11,771 nt of DNA from Flavobacteriaceae bacterium (GTDB lineage Bacteria; Bacteroidota; Bacteroidia; Flavobacteriales; Flavobacteriaceae), in assembly GCA_016649785.1 (NCBI GenBank), contig JAENXB010000076.1, forward strand, positions 1 to 11,771, given 5' to 3'. A program made the translations under genes and the position numbers. How positions within the stretch are numbered: the first letter of the stretch is position 1; the number at the start of each line of letters is the position of its first letter. The notes under the pieces were generated by a model that was given only the letters and a program-made list of their open reading frames with translations, searched no databases and had not been told where the DNA came from. Shown piece by piece: positions 1 to 7,622 of this stretch.

Positions 1-29
1 ATTTTTTAATTAAACTAATTTAAAAATTT

Positions 30-2960
30 ATGAAACAATTATTTAAAGGCCTGTTGTTATCGTTGTTAATGATACCTATGAGCTTTTTTGCCCAACAAAC
101 CCTAAGCGGGACCATCAGCGAAAGTGCTACCGGGCTCCCGGTTCCCGGTGTTAATGTTTTAATTAAAGGAACTACCACCGGAACAACCACCGATTTTGAC
201 GGAAATTACAGCCTTTCCGGTATCAGTAACGAAAACGTTATTGTGTATTCCTTTGTGGGATTTACCACTCAGGAAATAGTTTACCAGGGACAAAAAACCC
301 TGAATGTGCAATTGGTAGAAAATGCGGCTGCACTGCAGGAAATAGTACTTATAGGTTACGGTTCTACGACCAAACAGGACGCAACCGGAGCTGTAGAGAA
401 AATTAGCGCAGAAAAATTCAATCAAGGTGCTGTGATTTCTCCGGAACAACTTATTTCCGGAAAATCTGCCGGAGTTAGAATTACACCGGGCAGTGGCCCC
501 GGAGGCGGATCGGAAATCAGGATTCGCGGTGGATCTTCACTTTCAGGAAACAATTCCCCTCTTATAGTTGTAGATGGAATTCCATTGGACCAACGCGGAG
601 TACAGGGAGTTCGAAATCAATTGAATGCCATCAATCCAAACGAAGTTCAGGATTTTGTGATCTTAAAAGATGCCGCGGCAACCTCTATCTATGGTTCACG
701 GGCTTCTAACGGGGTAATTCTTATTACCACTAAAAAAGGAAGATTGGGATCTGATTTTTCAATGGAATATGACCTAAAAGTTTCTGCAGGGGAAATAACT
801 GATAAAGTGAATGTCTTAAATGCCTCACAATTCAGAACTGTTGCGGAAAATGCACCTGGAACTGACCTTTCCCTACTGGGAAATGCAAATACCGACTGGC
901 AGGACCAAATTTATCAAACAGCAGTGGGAGCAATTCACAACATTACCGCGGCGCAGGGATTTGAAAACTTCAGCTATCGCGTGAATTTTAACCATACAGA
1001 TCAGGAGGGAGTTTTAAAGACAGATGTTTATGAAAGAAATGCCTTGAACATCACCCTTACCCAAAATTTATTTGACGATAATTTGAAGTTAACCCTGAAC
1101 TCTAAAAATATTATTGATAAAAACCAATTCGCCGATCAAGGGGCTATAGGAGCAGCTGTAGGGTTTGACCCCACTCAATCCGTTTATGATCCTACCAGCC
1201 CATTTGGCGGATACTTTGAATTCAGGCATGCTAATACCGCCGCCGATCTTTTTGATGATGAATTCAGGCAAGCAACCAGAAATCCATTGGCTTTATTGGA
1301 ACAACGCGACAACAATGCTGAGAACAAACGAAATATAACCAATTTGAATGTTGATTATCGTTTTCCATTTTTGCCTGAACTAAGGTTTAATTTAAATGCG
1401 GGTATAGATTATTCAGAACTGGAAGGACTTGAAACCAGGCCGTTATCTTCAGCTGCTGTTGGTGACAATATTCCTTTTAGCAATTTATATGAAGGTTTGA
1501 ACAGAAACTCATTATTGGATTTCTATTTCAACTATAATACTGCCCTTTCTGCGATCAATACCAAAATGGATCTGACCGGTGGACATTCCTATCAGGAATT
1601 TTATATCTCAGACCAACAAAATGTAACCGTGAGCAATGAAAATGTGTTCAGGTTTAACATCAACAGGAATTCATTGGAATCCTATTTTGCAAGGGCAAGT
1701 TTTGATATTGACAACAAATACCTGATTTCTGCCAGTTACCGTCGAGATGGATCTTCAAGATTTTCTGAGGATAACCGATGGAGTAATTTCCCTTCCGTTT
1801 CAGTTGGTTGGAAAATAATGAACGAAGATTTTATGTATAACAGTACTGTTTTCTCAAACTTAAAACTGCGTGCAGGTTACGGGATTACAGGAAACCAGGA
1901 AATTGGAAATAATTATGGGTAACTTGGGATCTATACCCCAAGCCGCAACGGTGCGAATGTACAATTTGGAGAGAATTTTATAGGTACTTTAAGACCTGAA
2001 GAATTTGATGAGAACCTTAAATGGGAAGAGTTAAAAACTTACAATGCCGGATTGGATTTTGGATTCTTTAACAACCGCTTTTCCGGAAGTGTGGATGCTT
2101 ATTACAGGGAAACCAAAGATTTATTGGCAACGGTGCCGGTACCTGCAGGAGCAAACCTTTCAGATCTTATAACTACCAATGTTGGTCAAACAGTGAGCCG
2201 CGGGATAGAAGTAGGATTAGACGGGATCCTTATTCAAAAGGAAGATTTCAACTGGAATGTCAATTATAACATCACCTTCCAGGACCTTGAAATTACCGGC
2301 CTGTCTTTAGGTAACGACCCTAACTTCTTTATCCCTAAGGGAGGAATTTCAGGAGGTGTTGGAAACAACATTCAAATTTGGAAAGAAGGATTCGACCCTA
2401 CTACCTTTTTTGTATTCCGCCAGGTGTATAATCAACAAGGGCAACCTATAGAAGGAGCTTATGTGGATGTAAACGGAGATAACCAGATTACCGAAGCGGA
2501 CAAGCAACCGTATAAAAAAGGAACTCCCGATTATTATATGGGATTCACCAATACTTTGAATTATAAGAACTTTGATTTCAGCTTTACCTTCAGAGGAAAC
2601 TTTGGACAATACGTGTACAACAATACGCAATCCGGGAACGGGTTTGTAGGAGCAGGAACCATTACTCCTCAGGATTACTATTCAAATTTGAACAGTAATG
2701 TATTGGAAACCAATTTCCAAAAAAATCAGTTGTTTTCAGATTATTATGTGCAAAGCGCTGATTTTATTCGTTTAGACAACGTTTCCATAGGATATTTGAT
2801 CCCGGGAGATAAAATTGATTTCCGTGCGAGTTTAACTGGAACCAATTTGTTCACCATTACCGATTATGCAGGCCTGGATCCTGAAATAAGTAATGGAATC
2901 GATAACAATTTCTATCCAAGAACCAGGAACCTGGTATTAGGACTTAACTTCTCATTTTAA
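30..2960 (+). pseudogene. susC: SusC-family TonB-dependent oligosaccharide transporter, interrupted by an in-frame TAA
   Basis: This is an outer-membrane TonB-dependent transporter that would import starch oligosaccharides with the SusD partner encoded next to it. The product starts with a signal peptide (about residues 1-21, ending SFFAQ). A carboxypeptidase D regulatory-like domain follows (about 24-97, LSGTISE...NVQL), then a plug domain (about 100-240) with SusC signatures PLIVVDGIP and DAAATSIYGSRASNGVILIT, then the beta-barrel ending in the aromatic terminus LGLNFSF. Codon 631 (1920-1922) is TAA. The same frame continues immediately with LGIYTPSRNG and LKWEELKTYNAGLDFGF, typical late-barrel sequence, to the real stop at 2958-2960. 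Without the TAA the protein would be 976 residues, normal for SusC; as written it ends at 630 and loses about a third of the barrel. A single substitution from TAC or TAT (Tyr) explains the break. I see no frameshift. The start ATG follows an AT-rich leader. Family assignment is secure; whether the lesion is biological or a sequencing error is open. Confidence 0.9.
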
Positions 2961-2964
2961 ATAA

Positions 2965-4589
2965 ATGAAATTAATAAAAAATAGTATTATGTATAAAAAA
3001 TTCAGACCTCTAATAATCGTCTTTATCAGCATGCTGTTATTTGCATCCTGCCAGGACGATTTGGATCTAAAACCCGAAGATACCCGGGAAACATCCGCTT
3101 CTGTTTTTGAGAATCCGGAATCTTATCAACTTTTTATGGCTAAACTATATGCCGGTTTATCCTTAAGCGGGCAACAAGGACCTGCCGGGCAACCCGATCT
3201 TGCCGGTTTGGATGAAGGTTTCTCCAACTATATGCGTTTGTATTTTATGATGCAGGAGCTTACTACCGATGAGGCAGTAATTGGATGGAATGACGGAACA
3301 ATTGCCGACCTGCACGCCCAAAACTGGACTTCAGGAAACGAGTTCATACGGACAATGTACAGCAGGATCATGTACCAGGTAGCTCTAACCAATGAATTCC
3401 TGAGACAAACCGATGATGCAGTTTTGGATAGTCGCGGAGTAGATGGGGAATTAAGGGCAGAAATTCAGCAATATCGTGCCGAAGCCCGTTTCTTAAGAGC
3501 CCTGAGTTATTATCACGCGATGGATCTCTTTGGAAACCCTCCTTTTGTTAATGAAGAAAGCCCGATTGGAGCTTTCCTTCCGGAACAAATTCAAAGGGCA
3601 GATCTGTTTACCTATATTGAAACAGAGCTATTGGCCATTGAGAATGAAATAATTGCGCCAAGAGAAAATGAATACGGACGTGCAGATCGCGCTGCTGTTT
3701 GGATGCTTCTTTCTAAAATGTATTTGAATGCTGAAGTATATACCGGTACCGCTCGCTATGCTGATGTTATCACCTATACCACTAAAATAACAGGTGCAGG
3801 ATATAGCATTCCGGCAGATATGCCTTACCAAAATTTATTTTTGGCCGATAACGACACCAATGGAGCCCAAAATGAAGTTATTTTCCCTATTACCTTTGAC
3901 GGGTTGAACACGCAGTCTTATGGTGGGATGACTTTTATAATTCACGCTTCAGTAGGTGGATCAATGGTTCCGGCAGATTTTGGTGTGAGCAGTGGCTGGG
4001 CTGGATTGAGAACCACCCCTCAATTGGTAGATAAGTTTCCTGGTGGAGCTGAATCTGCTGATAGTCGTGCAATTTTCCATGCCGATGGTCAAAATAAAGA
4101 GATCAACAGTATTTCTGCATTTACCGACGGATACGCCGTTGCCAAATATAAGAATGTCGATGTAAACGGAAACCAGGGAAGTGATACTTCCGGAGAATTT
4201 CCAGATACCGATTTCCCTATGTTCCGTCTTGCAGATGCTTATTTAATGTATGCTGAAGCCGTTTTACGAGACGGAGGAGGTACAAAAGGACAAGCCGTAA
4301 TCTATATAAACCAATTAAGGGAACGCGCTTACGGAAATCAAGATAACAATATAACCGAATCAGATCTTACCAAGGATTTCATCTTAGACGAAAGAGCGAG
4401 GGAATTGTATTGGGAAGGTCACAGAAGAACCGATCTTATAAGATTCGATAATTTACCGAAAACGGGATATGGGCTTTTAAAGGCGGCGTTCCACAGGGAT
4501 CCACCACCCCGGCGTTTAGGAATATTTTCCCTATCCCTGCATCAGACTTAGGGGTAAACACCAATTTAACTCAAAATCAAGGATACTAA
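2965..4589 (+). pseudogene. susD: SusD-family starch-binding outer-membrane lipoprotein, frameshifted near the 3' end
   Basis: This is the surface lipoprotein that caps SusC and binds the glycan. A lipobox (LFASC) gives Cys29 from the first ATG, or Cys21 from the in-frame ATG at 2989. The second start gives a more usual signal length and may be the true one. SusD hallmarks are visible: the TPR-like YRAEARFLRALSYYHAMDLF near residue 170, NEVIFPITFDG, and ILDERARELYWEGHRRTDLI near 480. After Asn496 the encoded frame turns into junk and stops at 4551. The next frame over reads the expected C-terminus, including TTPAFRNIFPIPASDLGVN and ending NLTQNQGY with TAA at 4587-4589. Restoring one T to the TTT run at 4452-4454 yields DNFTENGIWAFKGGV and a 541-residue protein. 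As written, 528 residues are made, the last 32 missense. The gene begins 4 bases after susC and ends 16 bases before susE, so it is co-transcribed with both. Family assignment is very strong; the lesion may be real or a homopolymer error. Confidence 0.9.
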
Positions 4590-4605
4590 CATTAAAAAAA
4601 TTAAA

Positions 4606-5745
4606 ATGAAAAAACTTTCAATCTTATTAATGGCATTTGTAGCCTTAATTGGCTTAAATTCCTGTAGCAGCGATGACGGTGTTGTATTTATCGCACAACC
4701 GGATCCGGAAGGGATCAACTTTACAAACAGCTTTAACGAAAGCTATATATTAACCCCTGCAACTTCAGGGAATATCGCCGAGAGATTTGTGTGGAACACC
4801 GTAGATTTTGATGTTCCCACAAATATCACCTATCAGTTACAAGGTTCTACCTCTGCAGATTTTAGCAGTTTTGATATAATTGGCGCTACCGGAGAGAACA
4901 ATCTTGGCGTTAAAGTGAGTCAGTTAAAATCTCTTGCTACTGATGCAGGACTCGATAACGATGCCAATACCGAAGCTCCTAACACAGGGCTTATCTATTT
5001 CAGGGTGCGTGCATTTGCCGGAACCGATGGTGGAAACGGTCTTAGCGAAATGTCTGCAGTAAAATCAATAACTGTGATATTGCCGGAAGGTGAATCTGGG
5101 GTTATTGAATTACCGAAAATATTTGTAGTAGGTAGTTTTCTTGCTGCAAGTGGTTATGGCGCTGACTGGACACCCGCAAATGGAGTTCCTTTAGCTGCTT
5201 CCGCAGATGGAAAAACAGATTATGAAGGATTTGTTTATATCAATGTAGATAGTGCTGAATTTAAATTCTTACCATCCAATGAAGGTTGGGATGGAGATTA
5301 TGGAGATACCGGAGAAAATAACGGAGATTATTCAGGGACTATTGAACAGGAAGATGAAGTAAATGCGGGAACTCCAGATGGAAAAAGTGGATATTTTCTT
5401 GTAAAAGTAAATACCGGAGAATTGAAATACAGCCTGACTAAAACCAGTTGGGGAGTAATAGGAAACGCTACTCCAACCGGATGGGATTCTGATACCGACA
5501 TGATATATGATGCTGAAAGCAAAACCTGGAGTGTCACTTTGGATCTTACAAAACAAGAAGCACCTGATAATGGTATTAAATTCAGAGCTAATGATGATTG
5601 GGCTCTAAATATTGGTGATTCTGGTGCAGATGGTACTATGGAATTTGGTGGAGACAATATGGGGATTTCTGAAGATGGAAATTATACAATTGTTTTAGAC
5701 TTAAGTAATCCTAGAATATACACCTATTCAATAACTAAAAACTAA
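4606..5745 (+). CDS. susE: SusE-like starch-binding outer-membrane lipoprotein
   Basis: This is a surface lipoprotein expected to bind starch or maltodextrin alongside SusC/SusD. It has a lipoprotein signal peptide with lipobox GLNSC (Cys20). The Cys is followed by SSDDG, resembling the Ser/Asp-rich surface-export signal of Bacteroidota lipoproteins. Residues about 22-160 match the SusE N-terminal region, with a repeated sequence style seen in STSADFSSFD and TGLIYFRVRAFAG. Two beta-sandwich carbohydrate-binding modules appear to follow: about 170-278 (KIFVVGSF...LKYSLTKT) and about 281-377 (WGVIGNATPTGWD...RIYTYSI). Both have aromatic residues (W188, W228, W293, W308, W332) suited to glucan binding. 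The first is rich in Asp/Gly around 228-243, possibly an ion site. The length, 379 residues, is close to Bacteroides SusE (about 387). It is intact, in contrast to the two genes upstream. The start follows an A-rich leader 16 bases after the susD stop. Domain boundaries are estimates; a SusF-type label is the main alternative. Confidence 0.88.
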   Translation: MKKLSILLMAFVALIGLNSCSSDDGVVFIAQPDPEGINFTNSFNESYILTPATSGNIAERFVWNTVDFDVPTNITYQLQGSTSADFSSFDIIGATGENNLGVKVSQLKSLATDAGLDNDANTEAPNTGLIYFRVRAFAGTDGGNGLSEMSAVKSITVILPEGESGVIELPKIFVVGSFLAASGYGADWTPANGVPLAASADGKTDYEGFVYINVDSAEFKFLPSNEGWDGDYGDTGENNGDYSGTIEQEDEVNAGTPDGKSGYFLVKVNTGELKYSLTKTSWGVIGNATPTGWDSDTDMIYDAESKTWSVTLDLTKQEAPDNGIKFRANDDWALNIGDSGADGTMEFGGDNMGISEDGNYTIVLDLSNPRIYTYSITKN

Positions 5746-5788
5746 TCAAAAACTGAAAGAAAAGGAAAATTCTGTTTCTTAGGTTATT

Positions 5789-5816
5789 ATAGGCCTGCTG
5801 CCTGCAGCAGGCCTAT
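5789..5816 (+). terminator. Perfect intercistronic hairpin between susE and the amylase gene
   Basis: A perfect 12-bp stem (ATAGGCCTGCTG paired with CAGCAGGCCTAT) closes a 4-base CCTG loop. What follows is TTATTTATAAAA rather than a clean T-run, so termination is probably weak or partial. Only 20 bases separate it from the amylase start, leaving no room for a promoter downstream. I see no promoter-like sequence between susE and the hairpin either. The amylase is therefore probably reached by read-through, and the hairpin may act as an attenuator or an mRNA 3'-end stabilizer that sets susCDE expression against amylase. The structure is seen directly; the role is inferred. Confidence 0.75.
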
Positions 5817-5836
5817 TTATTTATAAAATTAAGATT

Positions 5837-7270
5837 ATGAAGAAAAAAATAATCTATTTCGGATCTCTTATCAGCATGTTCCTGGTTTTAAACGCCTGTT
5901 CTGATGATAATGACCCAATAGTTGAACCCGGAGGCCAGATTCCTGCACCCGAAGTTCCCCAGGCATTAGATTTGGCAAACTACCAAAATGGCAGCGGAGT
6001 GATGCTGCAATCCTTCTACTGGGATGTTGAGCCCAGGGGAGAATGGTGGGACCTCCTCAACCAAAAAGCTGAAGGCTGGGCAGATGCGGGGATTGATCGT
6101 TTATGGCTTCCCGTAGCTACAAAAGGACAATCTGGTGGATATTCCATGGGATACGATCCTTCAGATTATTTTGATTTTGGGGAATTCAATCAGCACGGAA
6201 CGCTAGAGACAAGGTTTGGAAGCAGGGCAGAACTGGAAAGCCTTATTGCAAATGCTCACGCGAATGACCTGGAGGTTATTGCAGATATCGTGATCAATCA
6301 CAACTCTGGAGGAGGCCTGGAATTTAATCCGTACAGGAACAAGCAAACCTATACCCTTTTCAATGAAGAGCACGGGAATGCTTCCGGAATGTTTAACCGG
6401 AATTTTGAGGATTTTTATCCAAACGGCGTGAGCGATTTTGATGAGGGAAGTTTGTTCTATCCGGAACAGAACCTGGATCACCACCGGGAGAATGTCAAGA
6501 ACTGGTTATGGAAAAATGATAATTCCGTGGCAAAATACTATCAAAATGTAATGGGTTTTGACGGTTGGCGTTTTGATTATGTTCAGGGATTTGAACCCTG
6601 GGTGATCAAAGAATGGATGGCCGAAGTGGGCGGATTTGCCGTAGGTGAAAACTGGACCGGTAACGGTGCCGAATTGGAAAAATGGGTTGAAGAAACAGGA
6701 ATTTCAGCCTTTGATTTTGCCTGTTTTTATAAAATGGATGAAGCTTTTGACCGCAACAATGACCTTACTTATTTAGGCAGGGATATGTTGCGAAAAACCT
6801 ATCCGGCACAAGCCGTGACTTTTGTGGCCAACCACGATACCGAAAAAGACACCAATACAGATAACAATATTTCTACACCTAATAAGATGAAGGCCTACGC
6901 TTACATATTAACCCATGATGGCTACCCTAGCCTATTTTATTCAGATTATGAAAACAGCACTTTTCAGGGCGAATTAAAAAAATTAATTTCAATTCACAAT
7001 AGCCTTGCAACCGGTGATGTGGAAGTTCTTTTTAACGATACTGATGAATATGTAATGAAACGTGCGGGAAACGGCACCAATCCCGGATTGATTTTATATA
7101 TCAATATCAGCGGCAACACAAAACGCCGCGAGGTCATAACCAATTGGACCGGTAAAAAACTGATGGATTACAGCGGGAAAACTTCATATTCACCAAATGT
7201 AAATACAGATGGCAGGGTAAACATTGAAGCCCCCGCAAACTCATATAGCATTTATTCTATTATGGAGTAA
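5837..7270 (+). CDS. GH13 alpha-amylase, surface lipoprotein
   Basis: This is an endo-acting alpha-amylase (glycoside hydrolase family 13) that would cleave alpha-1,4 links of starch or glycogen into oligosaccharides for the adjacent Sus-type importer. The lipobox LNAC gives lipidated Cys21, followed by SDDND, consistent with surface export. The barrel starts near residue 53 (GVMLQSFYWDV). All four GH13 regions are present: DIVINH at 150-155, GWRFDYV at 243-249 with nucleophile Asp247, GENW at 270-273 with acid/base Glu271, and FVANHDTE at 329-336 with Asp334. A short C-terminal beta domain (about 400-477) ends the protein. The 477-residue length and the GWRFDYVQGFEPWVIKEWM stretch recall the archaeal/plant-type amylases of GH13 subfamilies 6 and 7 more than Bacteroides SusG; the subfamily is inferred from memory. 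No starch-binding insertion is visible, so binding may rely on SusE. It is the last gene of the unit and is intact. The start places the signal peptide correctly. Confidence 0.93.
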   Translation: MKKKIIYFGSLISMFLVLNACSDDNDPIVEPGGQIPAPEVPQALDLANYQNGSGVMLQSFYWDVEPRGEWWDLLNQKAEGWADAGIDRLWLPVATKGQSGGYSMGYDPSDYFDFGEFNQHGTLETRFGSRAELESLIANAHANDLEVIADIVINHNSGGGLEFNPYRNKQTYTLFNEEHGNASGMFNRNFEDFYPNGVSDFDEGSLFYPEQNLDHHRENVKNWLWKNDNSVAKYYQNVMGFDGWRFDYVQGFEPWVIKEWMAEVGGFAVGENWTGNGAELEKWVEETGISAFDFACFYKMDEAFDRNNDLTYLGRDMLRKTYPAQAVTFVANHDTEKDTNTDNNISTPNKMKAYAYILTHDGYPSLFYSDYENSTFQGELKKLISIHNSLATGDVEVLFNDTDEYVMKRAGNGTNPGLILYINISGNTKRREVITNWTGKKLMDYSGKTSYSPNVNTDGRVNIEAPANSYSIYSIME

Positions 7271-7294
7271 GGATTTAATTCAGAATTATTTATT

Positions 7295-7331
7295 AAAAAA
7301 GGCTGCCGGATTTTCCGGGAGCCTTTTTTTT
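7295..7331 (+). terminator. Rho-independent terminator after the amylase gene
   Basis: An A6 run leads into GGCTGCCGG, loop ATTTT, then CCGGGAGCC and eight T residues. The stem is GGCT/AGCC plus CCGG/CCGG with one G-G mismatch. It sits 24 bases after the amylase stop and is canonical for the plus strand. The leading A-run would serve as a T-run on the other strand, so it may also stop leftward transcripts that get past the heptad tract. Confidence 0.88.
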
Positions 7332-7440
7332 AGAAAAATAAAATTGATCAAAGAAAATAGAATGGGGAAAATGGTGTTTTCCGTTTTCCGTTTTCTGATT
7401 GATAATAGGAACCTTAATGATAATTTTTGGAAAGATTTTT
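7332..7440. other. AT-rich non-coding spacer with three tandem heptamers
   Basis: No credible gene lies here. The one notable element is a short tandem of heptamers GTTTTCC, GTTTTCC, GTTTTCT at 7376-7396. Its first unit also closes a small hairpin, GGAAAA (7366-7371) with TTTTCC (7377-7382). The same 7-base period dominates the following 180 bases, so this may be an outlying part of that array. Confidence 0.55.
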
Positions 7441-7622
7441 TTCCTCTTTTCTCTTTATTCTTAACTTTTGACTTTTGTTTCTTGTTTCCCACCTTTAAAC
7501 ATCTAACTTCATACTTCTAACTTTTTTTTGTCTTTCCTCTTTACTCTTGTCTCTTTACTCTTGTTTCTTGTCTCTCACTTTTAAACTTCTAACTTCGTAC
7601 CTCAAACTTCGTACTTCATTCT
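7441..7622. repeat. Degenerate pyrimidine-rich heptad array between convergent genes
   Basis: About 26 consecutive 7-base units fill this stretch almost without break. The clearest block is 7532-7622. It reads CTTTCCT, CTTTACT, CTTGTCT, CTTTACT, CTTGTTT, CTTGTCT, CTCACTT, TTAAACT, TCTAACT, TCGTACC, TCAAACT, TCGTACT, TCATTCT, with a consensus near YYNNNCT. A second block (7441-7524, for example TAACTTC, ATACTTC, TAACTTT) has the same period but is offset by two bases across the T-run at 7522-7529. The array ends inside the stop codon of the minus-strand glycosidase (7616-7618). The plus strand is almost all C and T; the minus strand is purine-rich. I do not recognise a named repeat family. Open frames across it, including a Lys-rich one on the minus strand, are composition artefacts. 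Confidence 0.8.

Noticed and set aside
159..449. Minus-strand open frames inside susC, susD, susE and the amylase
   Set aside because: Each lies entirely within a recognised gene on the other strand and lacks any family resemblance.
1920..1922. Stop-codon reassignment or programmed recoding at the susC TAA
   Set aside because: TAA ends several intact genes in the window normally (susE, the amylase), and no special structure beside the codon was evident. Mutation or sequence error is simpler.
2052..2960. A separate 302-residue gene starting after the susC stop
   Set aside because: It is in the same frame as susC, begins at an internal TTG within continuous SusC-like coding, and has no signal peptide. 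It is the 3' part of susC.
7224..7520. Open frames on both strands over the amylase 3' end and the heptad tract (7224-7520 plus, 7286-7492 minus)
   Set aside because: They overlap the amylase end and/or the terminator and low-complexity DNA, and give Phe- or Lys-rich compositional peptides without family features.
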